From Eonycteris spelaea (lineage: Eukaryota > Chordata > Mammalia > Chiroptera > Pteropodidae), in NCBI GenBank assembly GCA_003508835.1, contig PUFA01000022.1:9858001-9922000 (forward strand): a stretch of 64,000 bases of DNA. The letters run 5' to 3'. The position numbers and the translations under genes were made by a program. The notes beneath the pieces are model-generated. The model was not told the DNA's origin. It searched no databases and saw only the letters and a program-made list of their open reading frames with translations. Position 1 is the first letter of the stretch. Every line of letters begins with the position of its first letter. Shown here in pieces: positions 1-12,200 of the stretch.

Positions 1-844
1 TTAAGTTTTGCAAAATGAAAAGAATGCTGGTGATTGGTTGAAGAACAATATGAATATACTTAACACTACTGAAACGTACACTTTCTTTTTTTTACATAGA
101 TTTGTTTTCATATAGTCCTGAAAAGGATTAAGGCCACTTGTCAGCAAACCGTATCAAAAAATAAAAAGTCAAGATACAGGTAAAGGTAAGGCTCACCTCT
201 ACAACTCAGGACAATGTGCGAAAGCCAAAACAGCGAAGTATTACTACGTTGTACTCAACAAATACTAAAAACAAGCAGGATGTGCTTTTAGTCAACTGCT
301 ACATCCCAAGACCTGGCACACAGCATTTCACACTGCGCGTTATGACCGTGAGCAAGACGTTTGTTTACTCTTAAGCTTCAGTTTCTTTCTGTGGGTTGCT
401 GTGAGGAACCAACATGGAATCAGATGAGAGGGGCGCTATACACCAAAGTACTAATAAGGTATTTTCTCATATCTAAAGTATCATTAAATGGTCAGGGCCA
501 CTATTATCTTATAATAGTTTGGGGAGGGTGTGGAGAGGAACCATCCACTAATCCACTAGAGGTACACTTATGAGCTTTCCGACTTTGGAAATTAAAAAAA
601 CAAAACACACACGGAAAAGTCTGCTGTTAGAATCAAGGAACCACGGAATTGCATTGGCTTTCTTTACCTGCTATCACCACAAATGCACTTTTCTTAAATT
701 TGAACGCTTTCTCTCTCGCCCAGAGTTTGTTTTTTACCAACCTCCTTCCTGACAGCTGTCAGAATTGTCCGTACTGGATTTCTGACGCCAATTTTCAGGC
801 TTGCATTGGAGAGCTGCTTGGCTTGCCCTGGCTTTCTCACGCGA
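1..844. other. Upstream flank of SCOC, no gene recognised
   Basis: AT-rich sequence before the CpG island. I see no exon with supporting splice sites and no repeat I can name. The short open frames here lack codon bias and splice context and are treated as chance. Confidence 0.5.
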
Positions 845-1640
845 CCTCACTTCTGTTCTGTCACCGGCCGCGGCTCCTCGCGGACCCGCCCACAACCACC
901 TCCGTCCTGATTGGACGCCCCTGTCCTTTTGTTAGCGCGAAAAGCGGGTCCCGGGGCCTGGAGAGAGGAGGATTGGGGCGTCGGGCGGCTCCTGCGCAGG
1001 CGCGCCTTCTCGAGCGGGGATTGGCGGGCGGCGGGGCGGGCCGGGGCGGGGCCCCCGCCTCGGCGCACGCTCTGTGGGCGGAGAGGGCGGGACCGCGGAT
1101 GTCAGTTGGTCCAAGGGTTCGAGCCTGAGGCGTCCTCCGCATCCCTCCCCGCCCGGCGCACCCAGCGGCAGGTGAGGGCGGCCTCGGGCAGCCGAGGGCC
1201 TGGCCCGGGGCGACCAGGACTGCGGCGTCGGCACCGCCGAGGGCCCGGTGGGGGGCGGGCTGGACGCGGCCCGGGCCCGCGGGCCCGGGAAGAGCATCCT
1301 CGGGCCTGGGCGTTCGGTGGGCGGCCGAGGCCTGGCTCCTTGCAGAACCCCTGCGCGACCTCTTTCTCGTCTGCTCGTTTGGGCCCCGGGGTTCCTTTAG
1401 GGACGGGCAGCCCGCCGTCCCTGACGTGGACATCCTGCTGCCTTCTCCCCGCTGCGCCAGAGTCGAAAGCTGCTGTCCACCCCCCTACCCCGCCCTGTAA
1501 TGGGACTACGGGAGGGGCGCTGGGTGCGATGGGACCTGTGGGACCTGGCCCGCCTGGACTTGCCCATGGCTGCTCTGCATAGAGCCCAGATGGCGAGTGG
1601 GGGGTGCTGGGGCGGGGAGGGTGGCGAGTGAGCGGTAAAG
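845..1640 (+). promoter_or_regulatory. SCOC: CpG-island promoter of SCOC
   Basis: Abrupt rise in G+C and CpG density. Visible elements are inverted CCAAT boxes (ATTGG at 910-914, 972-976 and 1020-1024), an E2F-like TTAGCGCGAAAA at 932-943, and two GC boxes GGGGCGGG at 1033-1040 and 1043-1050. No TATA box is evident. The cluster sits just upstream of a strong splice donor at 1172, as expected for a dispersed housekeeping start. The transcription start itself is inferred, not visible. Confidence 0.85.
992..1171 (+). other. SCOC: SCOC first exon (5'UTR or alternative N-terminus)
   Basis: An open frame from CTG at 992 ends at a consensus donor (CAG then GTGAGG, GT at 1172). Its translation (RRRAFSSGDWRA, then RRTLCGR) resembles the N-terminal extension of the long human SCOC isoform, which I recall starting MRRRVFSSQDWRA. 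Here the start codon position reads CTG. The exon ends in phase 0, which does not join the next exon in the long-isoform frame without a further small exon, so this is most safely read as 5'UTR for the 82-residue form. The 5' boundary is not defined. Confidence 0.65.
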
Positions 1641-2646
1641 TAGGGGCCGGCGACATCCTCCCAGGCGCTGAAAGCAGATGCCAGCTTAGTTTTTTTCATG
1701 GGCTTCTCTCAAGGGTCCTGCTGAACAAGTTTTGGAGAGTACGATTGGCAAGGAGAAAGGGGATAGATTCCTGAAAGGCAGGACTTTTATCGTACAATAA
1801 TATATCGATTCCAGTACTATGACGTAACATTGGGGACGTGCTGTGTTATGTTCCCAGCACCGTCTCCGTTCGTGGGCATCCACGGCTGTGCCTGGTATTT
1901 TGTGCTCATTAAGCTCAGGATAGCTAGCTCTTCTCTGGGGACCCAGCTCACGTTCAGATCCTCGTCTAGCCAAACAGTTCCTTAATTTGTGGATTTATGT
2001 AACCAGAAATAGTCAGAACTTGAACATACCCAAACAAACAAAACACGTTGACTGTTAATTCAGCTTGAAGGGAATGAAATTTATCTTCAGTTGCTTAGCA
2101 GAAATATCAAAGGAGTTTGGCTTCAAGAGTTGCAAAATATTTGGCAAACTTAGATTAGGGCCATATTAAAGTTTCTTCCATTGCATAATGGAAAAAGGGA
2201 CTTTATAGTTAGACCTAAGTTCAGATTCTTGGTGCGGACAATGGCTGTGAAATCTAAGGCAAGATACATAGCCTTTCTGAGATAGTGTCCACATCTGTAA
2301 ACTGCAATGTCCTGTTGAAATGTGTAAAAGCATTTAGATATAAACAATGACTATTTTAGTTTTCTATAACGTTGCTAGCATTGATCATTATCTTCTAAAA
2401 AATAATGTACAGTGGTATTATGTATTTGATTACCAAAAAATCTCAACATTTTCTCTTGTTTACTTAAAACTTCTTTGTAAAGAACTTGTACATATCCTAT
2501 ATTTATTTACCTATTAGGTGTTTATTTTATCTTTAAAAACAGTAAAGCATGTGAAAGGGGCCTACTGGATCACATAATTTACTTTTGAAAGACAAGCTTA
2601 TATTTTAGTGCTATAATATGTGTGTTCTAACTTTTTCTTATTGCAG

Positions 2647-2703
2647 ACCAATATCCAAGGCCCAAAAGCTTGTTACCCAAGATGATGAATGCTGACATGG
2701 ATG
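2647..2703 (+). CDS. SCOC: SCOC exon with start codon
   Basis: Acceptor AG at 2645-2646 and donor GTATG at 2704. The first 35 bases are untranslated in the short isoform and would encode PRPKSLLPK in the long one. ATG at 2682 begins MMNADMD, and the exon ends in phase 1. Confidence 0.95.
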
Positions 2704-4835
2704 GTATGTTATTTTTCTTTTTTTATGTTCCTTTTGTATTTTCCTTTTTATGTATGGTTTCGTGGATGCTTTTGCTTTCTTTAGCAATGGAAAGAACAAT
2801 ATTTAGAAGCTTGGATTTGGCTAATGTACTTATATGTTTATGTCCCTTTCTAGTTCTGGAAAGGATTTAGGGGAGCTTCTGTTCCTTAACTCTGAGAGGT
2901 TGGCAAAAAAACACTTTATCTTCACCTTGGTGTTCTTATCTGCAATGTGGGGAGAGAACGTTTTACTTCACAGGGCTCTTGTATAAGTCAAGTAAGACAG
3001 TAAATGTAAAACATTTTGCAGATCTTTAAGTGCTACACTACACAAACGGTACCTAATGTTAATTAATAGTACATTTGAACCTTTTTGTTACAGCAGTTGA
3101 TGCTGAAAATCAGGTGGAACTGGAGGAAAAAACGCGACTTATTAATCAAGTGTTGGAACTCCAACACACACTTGAAGGTTAGCTTGTATTTTGTAGTTTC
3201 CTTGAATGGCATCAATTAAGTTAAATTGTTACCCTTTGTGTTGCTAACTTTTGTCAGTACTCACATTTTTTTTAAAGTATATATTTTAGGTTCATTTCAA
3301 TAGCTTCCTCTCCTCCCCCCCACCCCCACCCTCCCTGCCTGTAGCTTTGGCTGATTTTCTGGAACAGATATGCTTCAGTAAGAAAGTCACATAGTGTTCC
3401 TAAACTCCCCTCTTTAAGTTCTAACGTATGTCACCACATGAGAGCCCCTTTTAAGCCCCCACATTGTTACTAAAGCCACTTACACTAAAAACAATGTATT
3501 AGCCTCAGATTAAAAGGGAATTGATCTGAGTTTTGGGGGTTTTTTTTTTCCATTTTCTAAATGTCTTGCATAAAATACACTGAAACATTTTTTGGTTTTC
3601 AATGACGTTAAGAGGTTGTGGGGTTTTCGTGTTTTTGTTTCCGTTTGGTTTTGTTTTTTGATGCCAGAGCAAGCAGATCATGGCACACCAGTGGCTTCCC
3701 ATTTGACACTTCACAAAAGCCAGGTGACTCTCTTGCAGTCTCATTATTTCCCTTTTACTTCTCAGAGTCACGGCGCTCGCCACATACATTCCCCCTCAGA
3801 CACTCTGACTCCCTTGCTGCTTCTGCTCAGGGTCTTAGCAGTCGCTGTGCCCCTCTGCTGGGGTCTTTTTTGCATGGTTATTTGCATATCTGTATGCACA
3901 TTCCCTCATTTCCTTTAGGTTTCTGGTCAGATCCCCGTTATCAAAAGAGGTGTCTCTGACTATCCTGGATAACAGGGCACCTTGCCTTTTGCTTCCTATG
4001 ACCTTTATCCTTCTTGCTTGTTCTCCTGACCCCCACGTGGAGCCCCTAAATGCACAGGTGCCCACATGCACATTTAAAATGTAAGCTCTGTGAGGGCAGG
4101 GACCTTTTTGTTGTTGTTGTTGTTACTTTTGCCTCTAAGAACAGTGACTGGCTCTAGAGGGCACCCAGTACTTAGTCATTGAATAAATGCGCGGAGGTAA
4201 TGTTTCATTCGATCACCGGGAACTGCATCTTTTGAATTTCGTGCTAACATGAAAATACAAAATGTTCAATTGCTTGGAAACTGATTTTATCCAGTACATG
4301 AATTCAGTTGTATTCACCTGCCACATTTTCTTAAACATTTCTAGTGAAGACATTACGGTTTTATGTTGAAAGATATGAACCCAAATTCACATTTTAAAAA
4401 CAAAATCCATATTAAAAAAAAAATAACCATTTTAAGAATTAAGTACTCTACATAAATGCTGTTTTACAGAGAATAACATTTAGTCTAATGTGAAGTCTCT
4501 TTTTAGCAATTCTGGTATTGATTTGCACTCCTTTCACTTTGTATACCTTAACTTCTGAAGTAATCTGAATTGGAAAATAGAAAAATCGAGGATTGTATTC
4601 TCGCAAGAATGAATCTTAAGCATTTTATGCTACAGAATCATCGCCATCCTTTTATTGATAACACATTTTTTTTTTTTTAATTTTTAACATAGATCTCTCT
4701 GCGAGAGTAGATGCAGTTAAGGAAGAAAATCTGAAGCTAAAATCAGAAAACCAAGTTCTTGGACAATATATAGAAAACCTCATGTCAGCGTCTAGTGTTT
4801 TCCAAACAACTGACACAAAAAGCAAAAGAAAGTAA
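2682..4835 (+). CDS. SCOC: Short coiled-coil protein (SCOC), complete in three coding exons
   Basis: Coding segments are 2682-2703, 3094-3177 and 4693-4835, with TAA at 4833-4835. They join to 82 codons, the usual length of the short isoform. The start is the first ATG of the tandem ATG ATG at 2682, matching MMNADMDAVDAENQ of human SCOC. Residues from about 12 to 60 form the coiled coil ([14 protein letters not shown], then [20 protein letters not shown]), followed by a basic tail ending KSKRK. In known biology SCOC is a Golgi/trans-Golgi peripheral protein that binds ARL1 and related GTPases, is the counterpart of worm UNC-69 in axon transport with FEZ1, and modulates autophagy. All splice sites are GT-AG and phases agree (1 and 1). 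The frame is intact, in contrast to the two genes that follow. Near certain. Confidence 0.98.
3094..3177 (+). CDS. SCOC: SCOC coiled-coil exon
   Basis: Acceptor CAG at 3091-3093 and donor GTTAGC at 3178. Encodes [20 protein letters not shown] and the following heptads ending TLE. Enters and leaves in phase 1. Confidence 0.96.
3660..4195 (+). repeat. LINE-2 3' region
   Basis: AAGCTCTGTGAGGGCAGGGA at 4083 and CATTGAATAAATGCG near 4177 are the L2 terminus. Upstream text (ATGGCACACCAGTGGCTTCC) fits the same element. Contains a (GTT)n run at 4109-4123. In a SCOC intron. Confidence 0.65.
4693..4835 (+). CDS. SCOC: SCOC terminal coding exon
   Basis: Acceptor AG at 4691-4692 after a long T tract. 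Encodes [15 protein letters not shown] through the C-terminus TKSKRK and stop TAA at 4833. Confidence 0.97.
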
Positions 4836-6475
4836 GGGCCAGCTGTCCCTGTCTACCGAGCTGCTGCTGCTCTTTTTCTCTGTAAAGGTTGGATAGACTC
4901 CAGAAGTTATAGTCCTTGCGTTTGTGGCTTCATTGCCTATGAAGAGAATGTCAGATCTAGGCAAAATTAAGAGCATAACAGAAGATTTCTATAAGTTTGT
5001 GCATTATGTTAGTCTATGAAAAATGTGAAAATGTATTGTAGAGACTTTATAATTAGAAATGCATATATTTATGAAACTTGATGATGTTTTATCGAATTTG
5101 CTTTGGTTTATAGGTTTAGCACTGTCTTTTTATTATAGGCATAGTTAGGAGATACAAGCAAATAATCATGTTGTGAAAGTGACCAAAATCGTGTACTAAC
5201 TGCGCAGCTTTATGTACCCTGTCCACCATCTTGTGCCTCTTTCTCCATTTGCTACTTCCTTCCCATTTCCCTGCCCCCAAAGGAAAAAACTGATTTCACA
5301 TTTGTAAAAGTAATTTCAATAGTTAATTGTCTGGAGAGTCACCTGAACTCTAATTGTTGTAACTTAACCAAAATAAGTTGCTTTCTCAGTTAGGGCTTGT
5401 TATTTGTTAGTCGTACCCCCAATAACGATGGTTCATTCACTGACAGACTGCAGACTGACAGGTGGCGTGCTGTATACCCAAGGTTTTCAGTGGGCTCACC
5501 ACCAAGGTTTGTGTGAGTGCACTCTATGATGTTTGCACAACGTTGCCTCACAATGCCTTTCTCAGAACATAGTCCTCTGGTTAAGCGGTACAAGTCTGTA
5601 TTTAGTAGTAAGATAGGATTGTTGGTTTCCCTTTAATCAAATGAAAATAGGGGCTATAAAAATGAAGATTTTTCCTTGAAACTGAATTGTAAAATTGGGA
5701 AATTTGTTGTTGAAAACTTTTACACTAAATAATTTGGTCTGAAAAGATGAGCTCTGGTTATGCATGTATGTTTGAAATAGAAAATTTTGAGGAAAGACAA
5801 ATAGGATGGAAAAAGCACTTGATAAATGGTAGTAACCAACTCCCAATGTTTTCACTCCAGATCTGTGTTATCTCTGGCACAGATTAGATCTTTGGGAATA
5901 TATATGAAAGTGGATTAAGTTTAACATTATTAGTCAACTACATCTAGAAGAGAATAGTTTCAAAGCGTTTGGTCTCAAAGTATATTTGTAGTACCGAGCA
6001 GATCAATTTCTGCAAATCCCTTGAGTGTATTATTATCAGAATCATGAATGGGAGAGTTTTACATGTATACTAATTGATAAGGTTCTCAGTATTTTATCTC
6101 ACTACACTTCCCAGAATTTTCTATAAACCCAACTTCTTGGTTTGCAGTTTTAATTATTCTTCAGCAGTTTTTTTTTTTAAATTTAGTTTGTAGATTCCAT
6201 TTGCTAATGGAAGTTAATCAGAAGTAATGTTAAAATGTTAAATAGGAAAAGAGAATCACTAATGTAGCTTATAGTTAATAGATTTGGCCTACTTTTTAAT
6301 CATGGAATAATCTTGTTTGTATCAGTGTACATTTGATGAATGACTAGCTGTATGAATATGTAATAGTCAAATTGTAAAACATTTTGCATCTCTTTTGTGA
6401 CATAATTTACAAATGTTTAAAATGTGTTGCAATTTTACTTTGCTGTTTAATAAAAGGCTGTTTCAGAAATTGTGT
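4836..6475 (+). other. SCOC: SCOC 3' untranslated region
   Basis: About 1.6 kb of AT-rich sequence from the stop codon to the AATAAA at 6449-6454 and a presumed cleavage site near 6470. I see no open frame or interspersed repeat I can name in it. The end position is inferred from the poly(A) signal. Confidence 0.7.
6449..6454 (+). terminator. SCOC: Poly(A) signal of SCOC
   Basis: Canonical AATAAA followed by a GT-rich stretch (TTGTGTGTTTTG near 6471-6482), the arrangement expected around a cleavage site. Confidence 0.75.
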
Positions 6476-9128
6476 GTTTTGATACAGCTGCCCAAGTAAC
6501 TAGAGTATACAGTGGTATAGTGGTATATCCAGGGGTGTTCAAAGCCACAGGATAAGTAGCTTATCCTATTTAAGTACCAGTTACTGGATGTTGAGGGGGA
6601 TAATATTTTTATTAAAACAAATGTTACAGGATATTATACATTAATTTTAAAAATAAAAGCAAGGGATTTAAAGGATCCAAAATTGCCAGGGGGAAGGTGG
6701 TTCTAGTTTTTAGGTTAGGCTAGTGTTCCATAACAAGAGGTACGGTAAAGATAAATAACATAGGTATTTCCTAAGGTTCTGAGGTGAGCCCTGTAAGCTA
6801 GCAGACTTTGTTCCATATTATCATTCAGAAACTTGAAGATGGCTTTACCATTTTCAACCATGGCTTCCAACTCATGCTAATTATCACCATTCAAATTCTC
6901 AGAAAACTGCATGGGGTGCAGATGCAAAGTTTTCAAAAAGGCCACTAATTCTGGTAACGTGTGTCTTCCTAGAGAAATAATCAAGTGGAAGTGAGGCTAT
7001 CTTTAAGAAAATATTCAAGAACAAGGAAGCTACTTTAGCTTGGTCAAGTTAGAAAGTGTCTAAAAAGGCCAACTAAAATAAAAGCAAGATTCATTTATTT
7101 TTCTCCTTTGTTAGAGAAAAAGACAAAATTTTGGTCATTTTAAACAACAAAGTCAGATTAGGGTGGTAAAGGAAAAAAGCCATCTTGTTATTAAGGAAGA
7201 TTATGTTTTGTCTACTGCATGGACCTAGTAAACACATTTATGAGTTTAAGTTTTGGTTATACCTGTCAGCCATGGTACATCCAAGAGGGCACGTTCACAG
7301 GAAGTAGCAGTAAGCTGGCAAAACCGGTTGCTCAGTTTACCACTGCAAGATCTTGGGAGTTTAACCAAACATTAAAGGTAAATCAAATCTGCTATCGAGA
7401 AGTAAAAAAAGCTTTAATAAATCTTTAGGAAAAAAAAATGTTCACATACAAGATACCTGTCAGGCAAGAAGGTTTCCATTACATTACAGGATTTATCTCC
7501 TGAAGTTGGTTACTTTCAGAAACATTTTCATGTAGAATCATTCAATGTCTAGTTTATCTGGACATTCCAAATACAAAGCAAGGAAAGGGAGTCTTTGCAA
7601 GATGCGTTAAGTTCCGTTAGTATTAAAGAAATACAAAGTATGGTCAACGGTGTGTTAAGATTGCCTCCGCCAATTTATGTAAGTTCAGAACACAGCAATG
7701 GAATGAAGAACTTATATTCATTTGCAATTCACTCTCTAGGAGTGAACAGTATTACCTGCTGTTAGGCTTCCTTTAGTAAAAGGGGAAGTTAGAGACTCAT
7801 TTTCCTTATACATCAGCTCTAAATGTACTTTGGGAAGGGGATTGTATGGGAATGTAGTTGGTGCTTGCCCAGAGATGGGTGTTTATGTCCAGGAAGGAAT
7901 CCAAAATATTGCGCAACCAATTTAAAATCCTCTAGATAGTATTTTCAAGTAGTTTTGTGATCTCAAAGATTTAGATCACCTTCCAAAGGGTCTAACCTGT
8001 TACCCAAACATAAAAACTTCCTAAAATATTTTAAATGGAACAAAACAGCTCCATTATTATAATGTCATCCTGTGACTTCTGGTAATTACTGTACTTTAAA
8101 AAAAAAAGGAGCATTAGTAATAGTTGCTATCTACCTCAGAGGCGGCTTTGAAGCTAGCTGAGAGAATAGACTTAGATTTGAATTTATCAGAAAGCAATTT
8201 AAAATAAAATACGGAAATACAAAACACGATGATTGCTATCTATTAGCCATTAGAATCAATGATCAGAAAAAATAATGTAAAGCACCCCAACAATACCTAT
8301 TAAGGAGGGTATAAATTAAAAAAGAAAAAAAATATATTTTCAAGAGCAATGTACACTTAAGCAATATGAGTAATGTAAACCATTCTAGCACAAAACCAAA
8401 AGCTTGAAAATAATCTGTTGTTTTGATAAGCCTGCCGTCTTTGTATTCAAATGAAAAATATGCTGCACTATTAACCAGTGATTCTGTGGATGACTTTAGC
8501 CATTTCTGTTGACTCATCTGTCAGCAGAGCACCTCTTTAAAGGGATCTATAATTTAAGTGAATGGACCATAACTGTATTTTGACACAAACTAGGTAAAAA
8601 TAGGGGTCACATACAACACTTTCAGTTGTTGATAGAATTAAACCACCACACGGAAACTTCATTGCAGTTGGCTCTATACAGAACACACGCTCCTTTTCAC
8701 CACAGAGCTGCCAACTGTCCTGTGCGAGAGCTGCTTACGGGGAAGTCACAATAACCCATTTTTCCAATAAGCCGGGAAGCCGCTGCATGTTCTTTTGCTC
8801 TGTATAACCCAAAACTTTCAACTTTCTCCAAACTGTTAAAACTGTGTAACTTCTAATGATACAAACCTCTTAAATCTGATATTTAAGTGCCATTTTTCTT
8901 TTATTCTAAATTCAAAGACCAGGTAATTTCAAAGGTTTTTTTTTTGTTTTTGTTTTTTTTTGGGTTTTTTTTGTTTTGTTTTTCCTGAAAAGACTAAAAT
9001 AGATATCTGAAAGAATAACATTGGTAGATATTATAAGCGGGATGTGCAGGCTGGTTCTGGTTCGGCTCTGGCACACTGATTTTAGAATGCCAGGTTTCGC
9101 TCTTCAGGAATTAGAGTTTGAACTCAGT
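6476..9128. other. Convergent interval between SCOC and CLGN, including CLGN 3'UTR
   Basis: The two genes end toward each other. The right part must hold the CLGN 3'UTR. A minus-strand AATAAA (TTTATT at 8900-8905) lies about 225 bases past the CLGN stop, and others exist further left, so the true end is open. A T- and G-rich low-complexity stretch lies at 8936-8980. I recognise no other gene. Confidence 0.5.
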
Positions 9129-9209
9129 TCACTCTTTCCGGACTCTTCTTTTACGCACGGACTTCACTGGCCCGTCTCCAGATCCTGTGCTCTCGTCTGC
9201 CTCCTTCAT
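9129..9209 (-). CDS. CLGN: CLGN terminal coding exon
   Basis: Acceptor CTAG before 9209. Encodes [13 protein letters not shown] and the basic C-terminus [12 protein letters not shown], stop TGA at 9131-9129. The C-terminal arginine-rich tail matches the calnexin-family ER-retention region; human ends RKD, here RKE. Too short to stand out as an open frame on its own. Confidence 0.94.
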   Translation of the reverse strand: MKEADESTGSGDGPVKSVRKRRVRKE

Positions 9210-12200
9210 CTAGAAAAAAAGAGTTATGAAAATGTCCATTTTCATGTGATCTGTAACCTAGTGGATAGTAGTAATACATCTTATTTTCTGAAATATATGT
9301 TCTAACAATCAGATGCTATCTTATGTATATTCCTTTGTTTCATGCAGCTGATCGAAAATGTGTATATAAATTGATGTTTTAATTTCTTCATCTTTTGGCA
9401 TGATTACATTTTTAGAATAACTGCTTACCAAAGATGCATCTGACAAGGAATACTGCTAACAACTCAATTTGTGATTTTATTTTATGATTTAGAACCTAAT
9501 CTCAACGTCACAGTTAAAGGTTATATGATATCTCCAAAGCAAGATATTAAGCATTAACTATTCATCACGCTATTTCTGTAATGAGATGTATTGGTTTTAT
9601 AGAAGCTTTTTCAGAAAATTTCTGGCACAGCAGTACTTTGCGAAAAATTAAGAGAGAAGGGAAATATCAAATTATGGTTTGGGTTTTTTCTTTCCTTTAA
9701 TTCTTACCCTTCCAGAATAAGCATTTACACACAAATTCAACTTGTATAACAATATTAAATAATGAAGGTATTACATGGGATTATACAAAAGAGCTATAAT
9801 TATTCTCAAGGTTACACTATACAAAAATTGGCTTACGTTAGCTCACTGACAAACAGATGAAAATAAAACACTAGAAGGCAGAATTAAGATATTTTTAAAG
9901 GTACACAATATTTTGTAAACCAAAACATAACTAGAATATATATTCAAATGAATGATTGCAAGTATTATTTAGGGAATGACTGTTTAAAACTCTGTTCTAG
10001 AAGAAATGATCCTCACCCAGCTCTCTCTAAATATGGATATTCATACTAGATAATGATCCTCCAAGCCTCTTTAAAACCTCACAAGTCAGTTAAGACCAGT
10101 AACCAGGTAAATGTACTGATAAGCTTTAGAAAAACAATAAAACAAGTTTATTAGAGAGACTACTTCAAATAGATAAAGCAGAGAGTTTATTTCATCACAT
10201 GTAACAAGCCATGCAAAACTGGACCGTTACCCTGTCTGACACTAAGGAATGACAGTGGTGACTCTGTGAGGTAATGACAGGCAGCTCTGCAACAGCCAGA
10301 GGAGTGGAGGACACAGGCTTTGGACATGGGCCGGATAGCAAACAGCTCTTGTTCTGAATTACACCCTGGATGGTTTCTGATTCCAAAATGACTGACTAAA
10401 AAAAGGCATTGTGGAAGTTCTATTACATAGCAGGATGTAAAAAGGGGTAAGATCTATCAAGTTAATGAAAAACTAGTTTATTAAAGAGAAAAACACTGTA
10501 CCATGCAGATAGTACTGATCAACTCAAGGTATGAAATATTTCAACATGTGGGACATAAATTATTGAGATAATATGTTTTCACAACAGCTATAAAGAAAAT
10601 TGTCTTGTAATAAACAGAATTACCTTATAAATATCCAAATGGTCTGTTTATTATGCCTTTCAACAGAATACTTTAGCAACAGTCAATTTTTTATTGATGA
10701 GGCTTTCTTTATATTTTGTAAACCACAGGCTTACTTTTACTGTTTCATTAGGCATTAAGATAATATAAATTATATCTCCTTGCTTCTTCAGGGATACATT
10801 TTAAAACAATATGGAGGCTCTTATGAAAGCTACGAGAAATATGGTAAAAATCCTTCACGAACCCGATTGCTGCTTTTATTGAAATCTTTGTTTTATGGCT
10901 TATGATCACACATAGAGACTAGCTTATTCTCTGTTAAAGAGCTGCTTACCTCATCCTCGGATCCAGACTTATTCGATTTATTACCTTCTTCTTGTCCTTC
11001 TATGACCTCGACTTCTTCTTCGCCCTTTTCCTCAGGTTCACCTTCTTCTTCTGCAACAGATTTTATTACAGGCAAAGACTTGATGAATTAGAATTCTACT
11101 ACTGAAAAGTGTTAAACACAGTAAGGGGGGTTTATTTAAATTCCAATACCTAAAAGCAGTTTCTTCCATTAGAAATTGTAAAAAATTAATTACAAAGACT
11201 CATTATTTTACCACATTTTATATATGAATCATATTTGAGGAAAGGGACAGTTTTAAAGAATTCTTAAGCAGTCTGTAATATGAATACCAAAGAATATATA
11301 GGTATGTGTGGGGTTTTGCTTTTGTTTTTTGGGGTTTTTTTTTTTTTTTGAGATCATGGTTTTTAAGTCAACTGTTTCATCAACTATTAAGTTAAAAATA
11401 GTGCTTAAGATATAGTTTAAGTTGTAAACTGCTCCATCTGTAACTTGGTTTGAGACACCTGGTGAGTACCAATCATTTCATTTCTACCTAGATGAGCATA
11501 AGGTCTCCATGGAGAGCCACCCGAACCCTCGGTTCTTTAGTTCTAACATCTTTAGGAGTTTATTAGAGGGTGGGAAGGGTTTGTGTGACTCGGCGATCCC
11601 TGCAGGAGACTATTTACTTGACACGGTAAACAACAGCCCTTGGAAGGCTTGGTGTCGATGTGGCTGCTGCGGTCACCCGCCTCACGCCTACCACTCTCGC
11701 ACAGAGGCCGCGGTCTACGCCCTCCGTCTCATCTGCATAGTCGGGGGCAAGAAAAGTCCTTGCAAAAAGCCACGGTGTATGGGATTCTTAGTTGCTAGAC
11801 TCTCTTTCTTCCTAGAAGACAAAAACTGTGGACAGGATGATGGCTGCGCAGGGGGACAACACCCAGGCAGGGACGATTATTCCGCTCTGCACAGTCATGC
11901 ATTTTGGGGATTCAGATGGCTAAATCCGACAAGAAGCAAGTGCGACGGCTTTTACCAGACAACCTGCTGCTTTTATGAGCTTTGCCCAGGGTCCTCACTA
12001 TAAATCACTATCGTTGTCTTACCTTTCTCAAGAACTTCACCATCACTTTGCTGTTTTTCCTCTTCCAAGTCTCCTGGTTTCTCGAGGGCTGCGTTCTCGT
12101 CCTTCACTTCTTGCTCCAGTGCTCCCTTTGTTTGCGGTTTACATATGTCAGTTTTTTTATACTCTGCATCTTCGTATTTTTTCTGTGGTAGTTTAACATA

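Noticed and set aside
861..1656. Several long frames on both strands around the SCOC CpG island
   Set aside because: Same compositional artefact. Only the + frame up to the donor at 1172 has support from similarity to the SCOC long isoform.
11975..12196. + strand frames opposite the CLGN acidic-tail exon
   Set aside because: Shadows of the CLGN exon at 12023-12182; hydrophobic translation of the complement of Glu/Lys codons.
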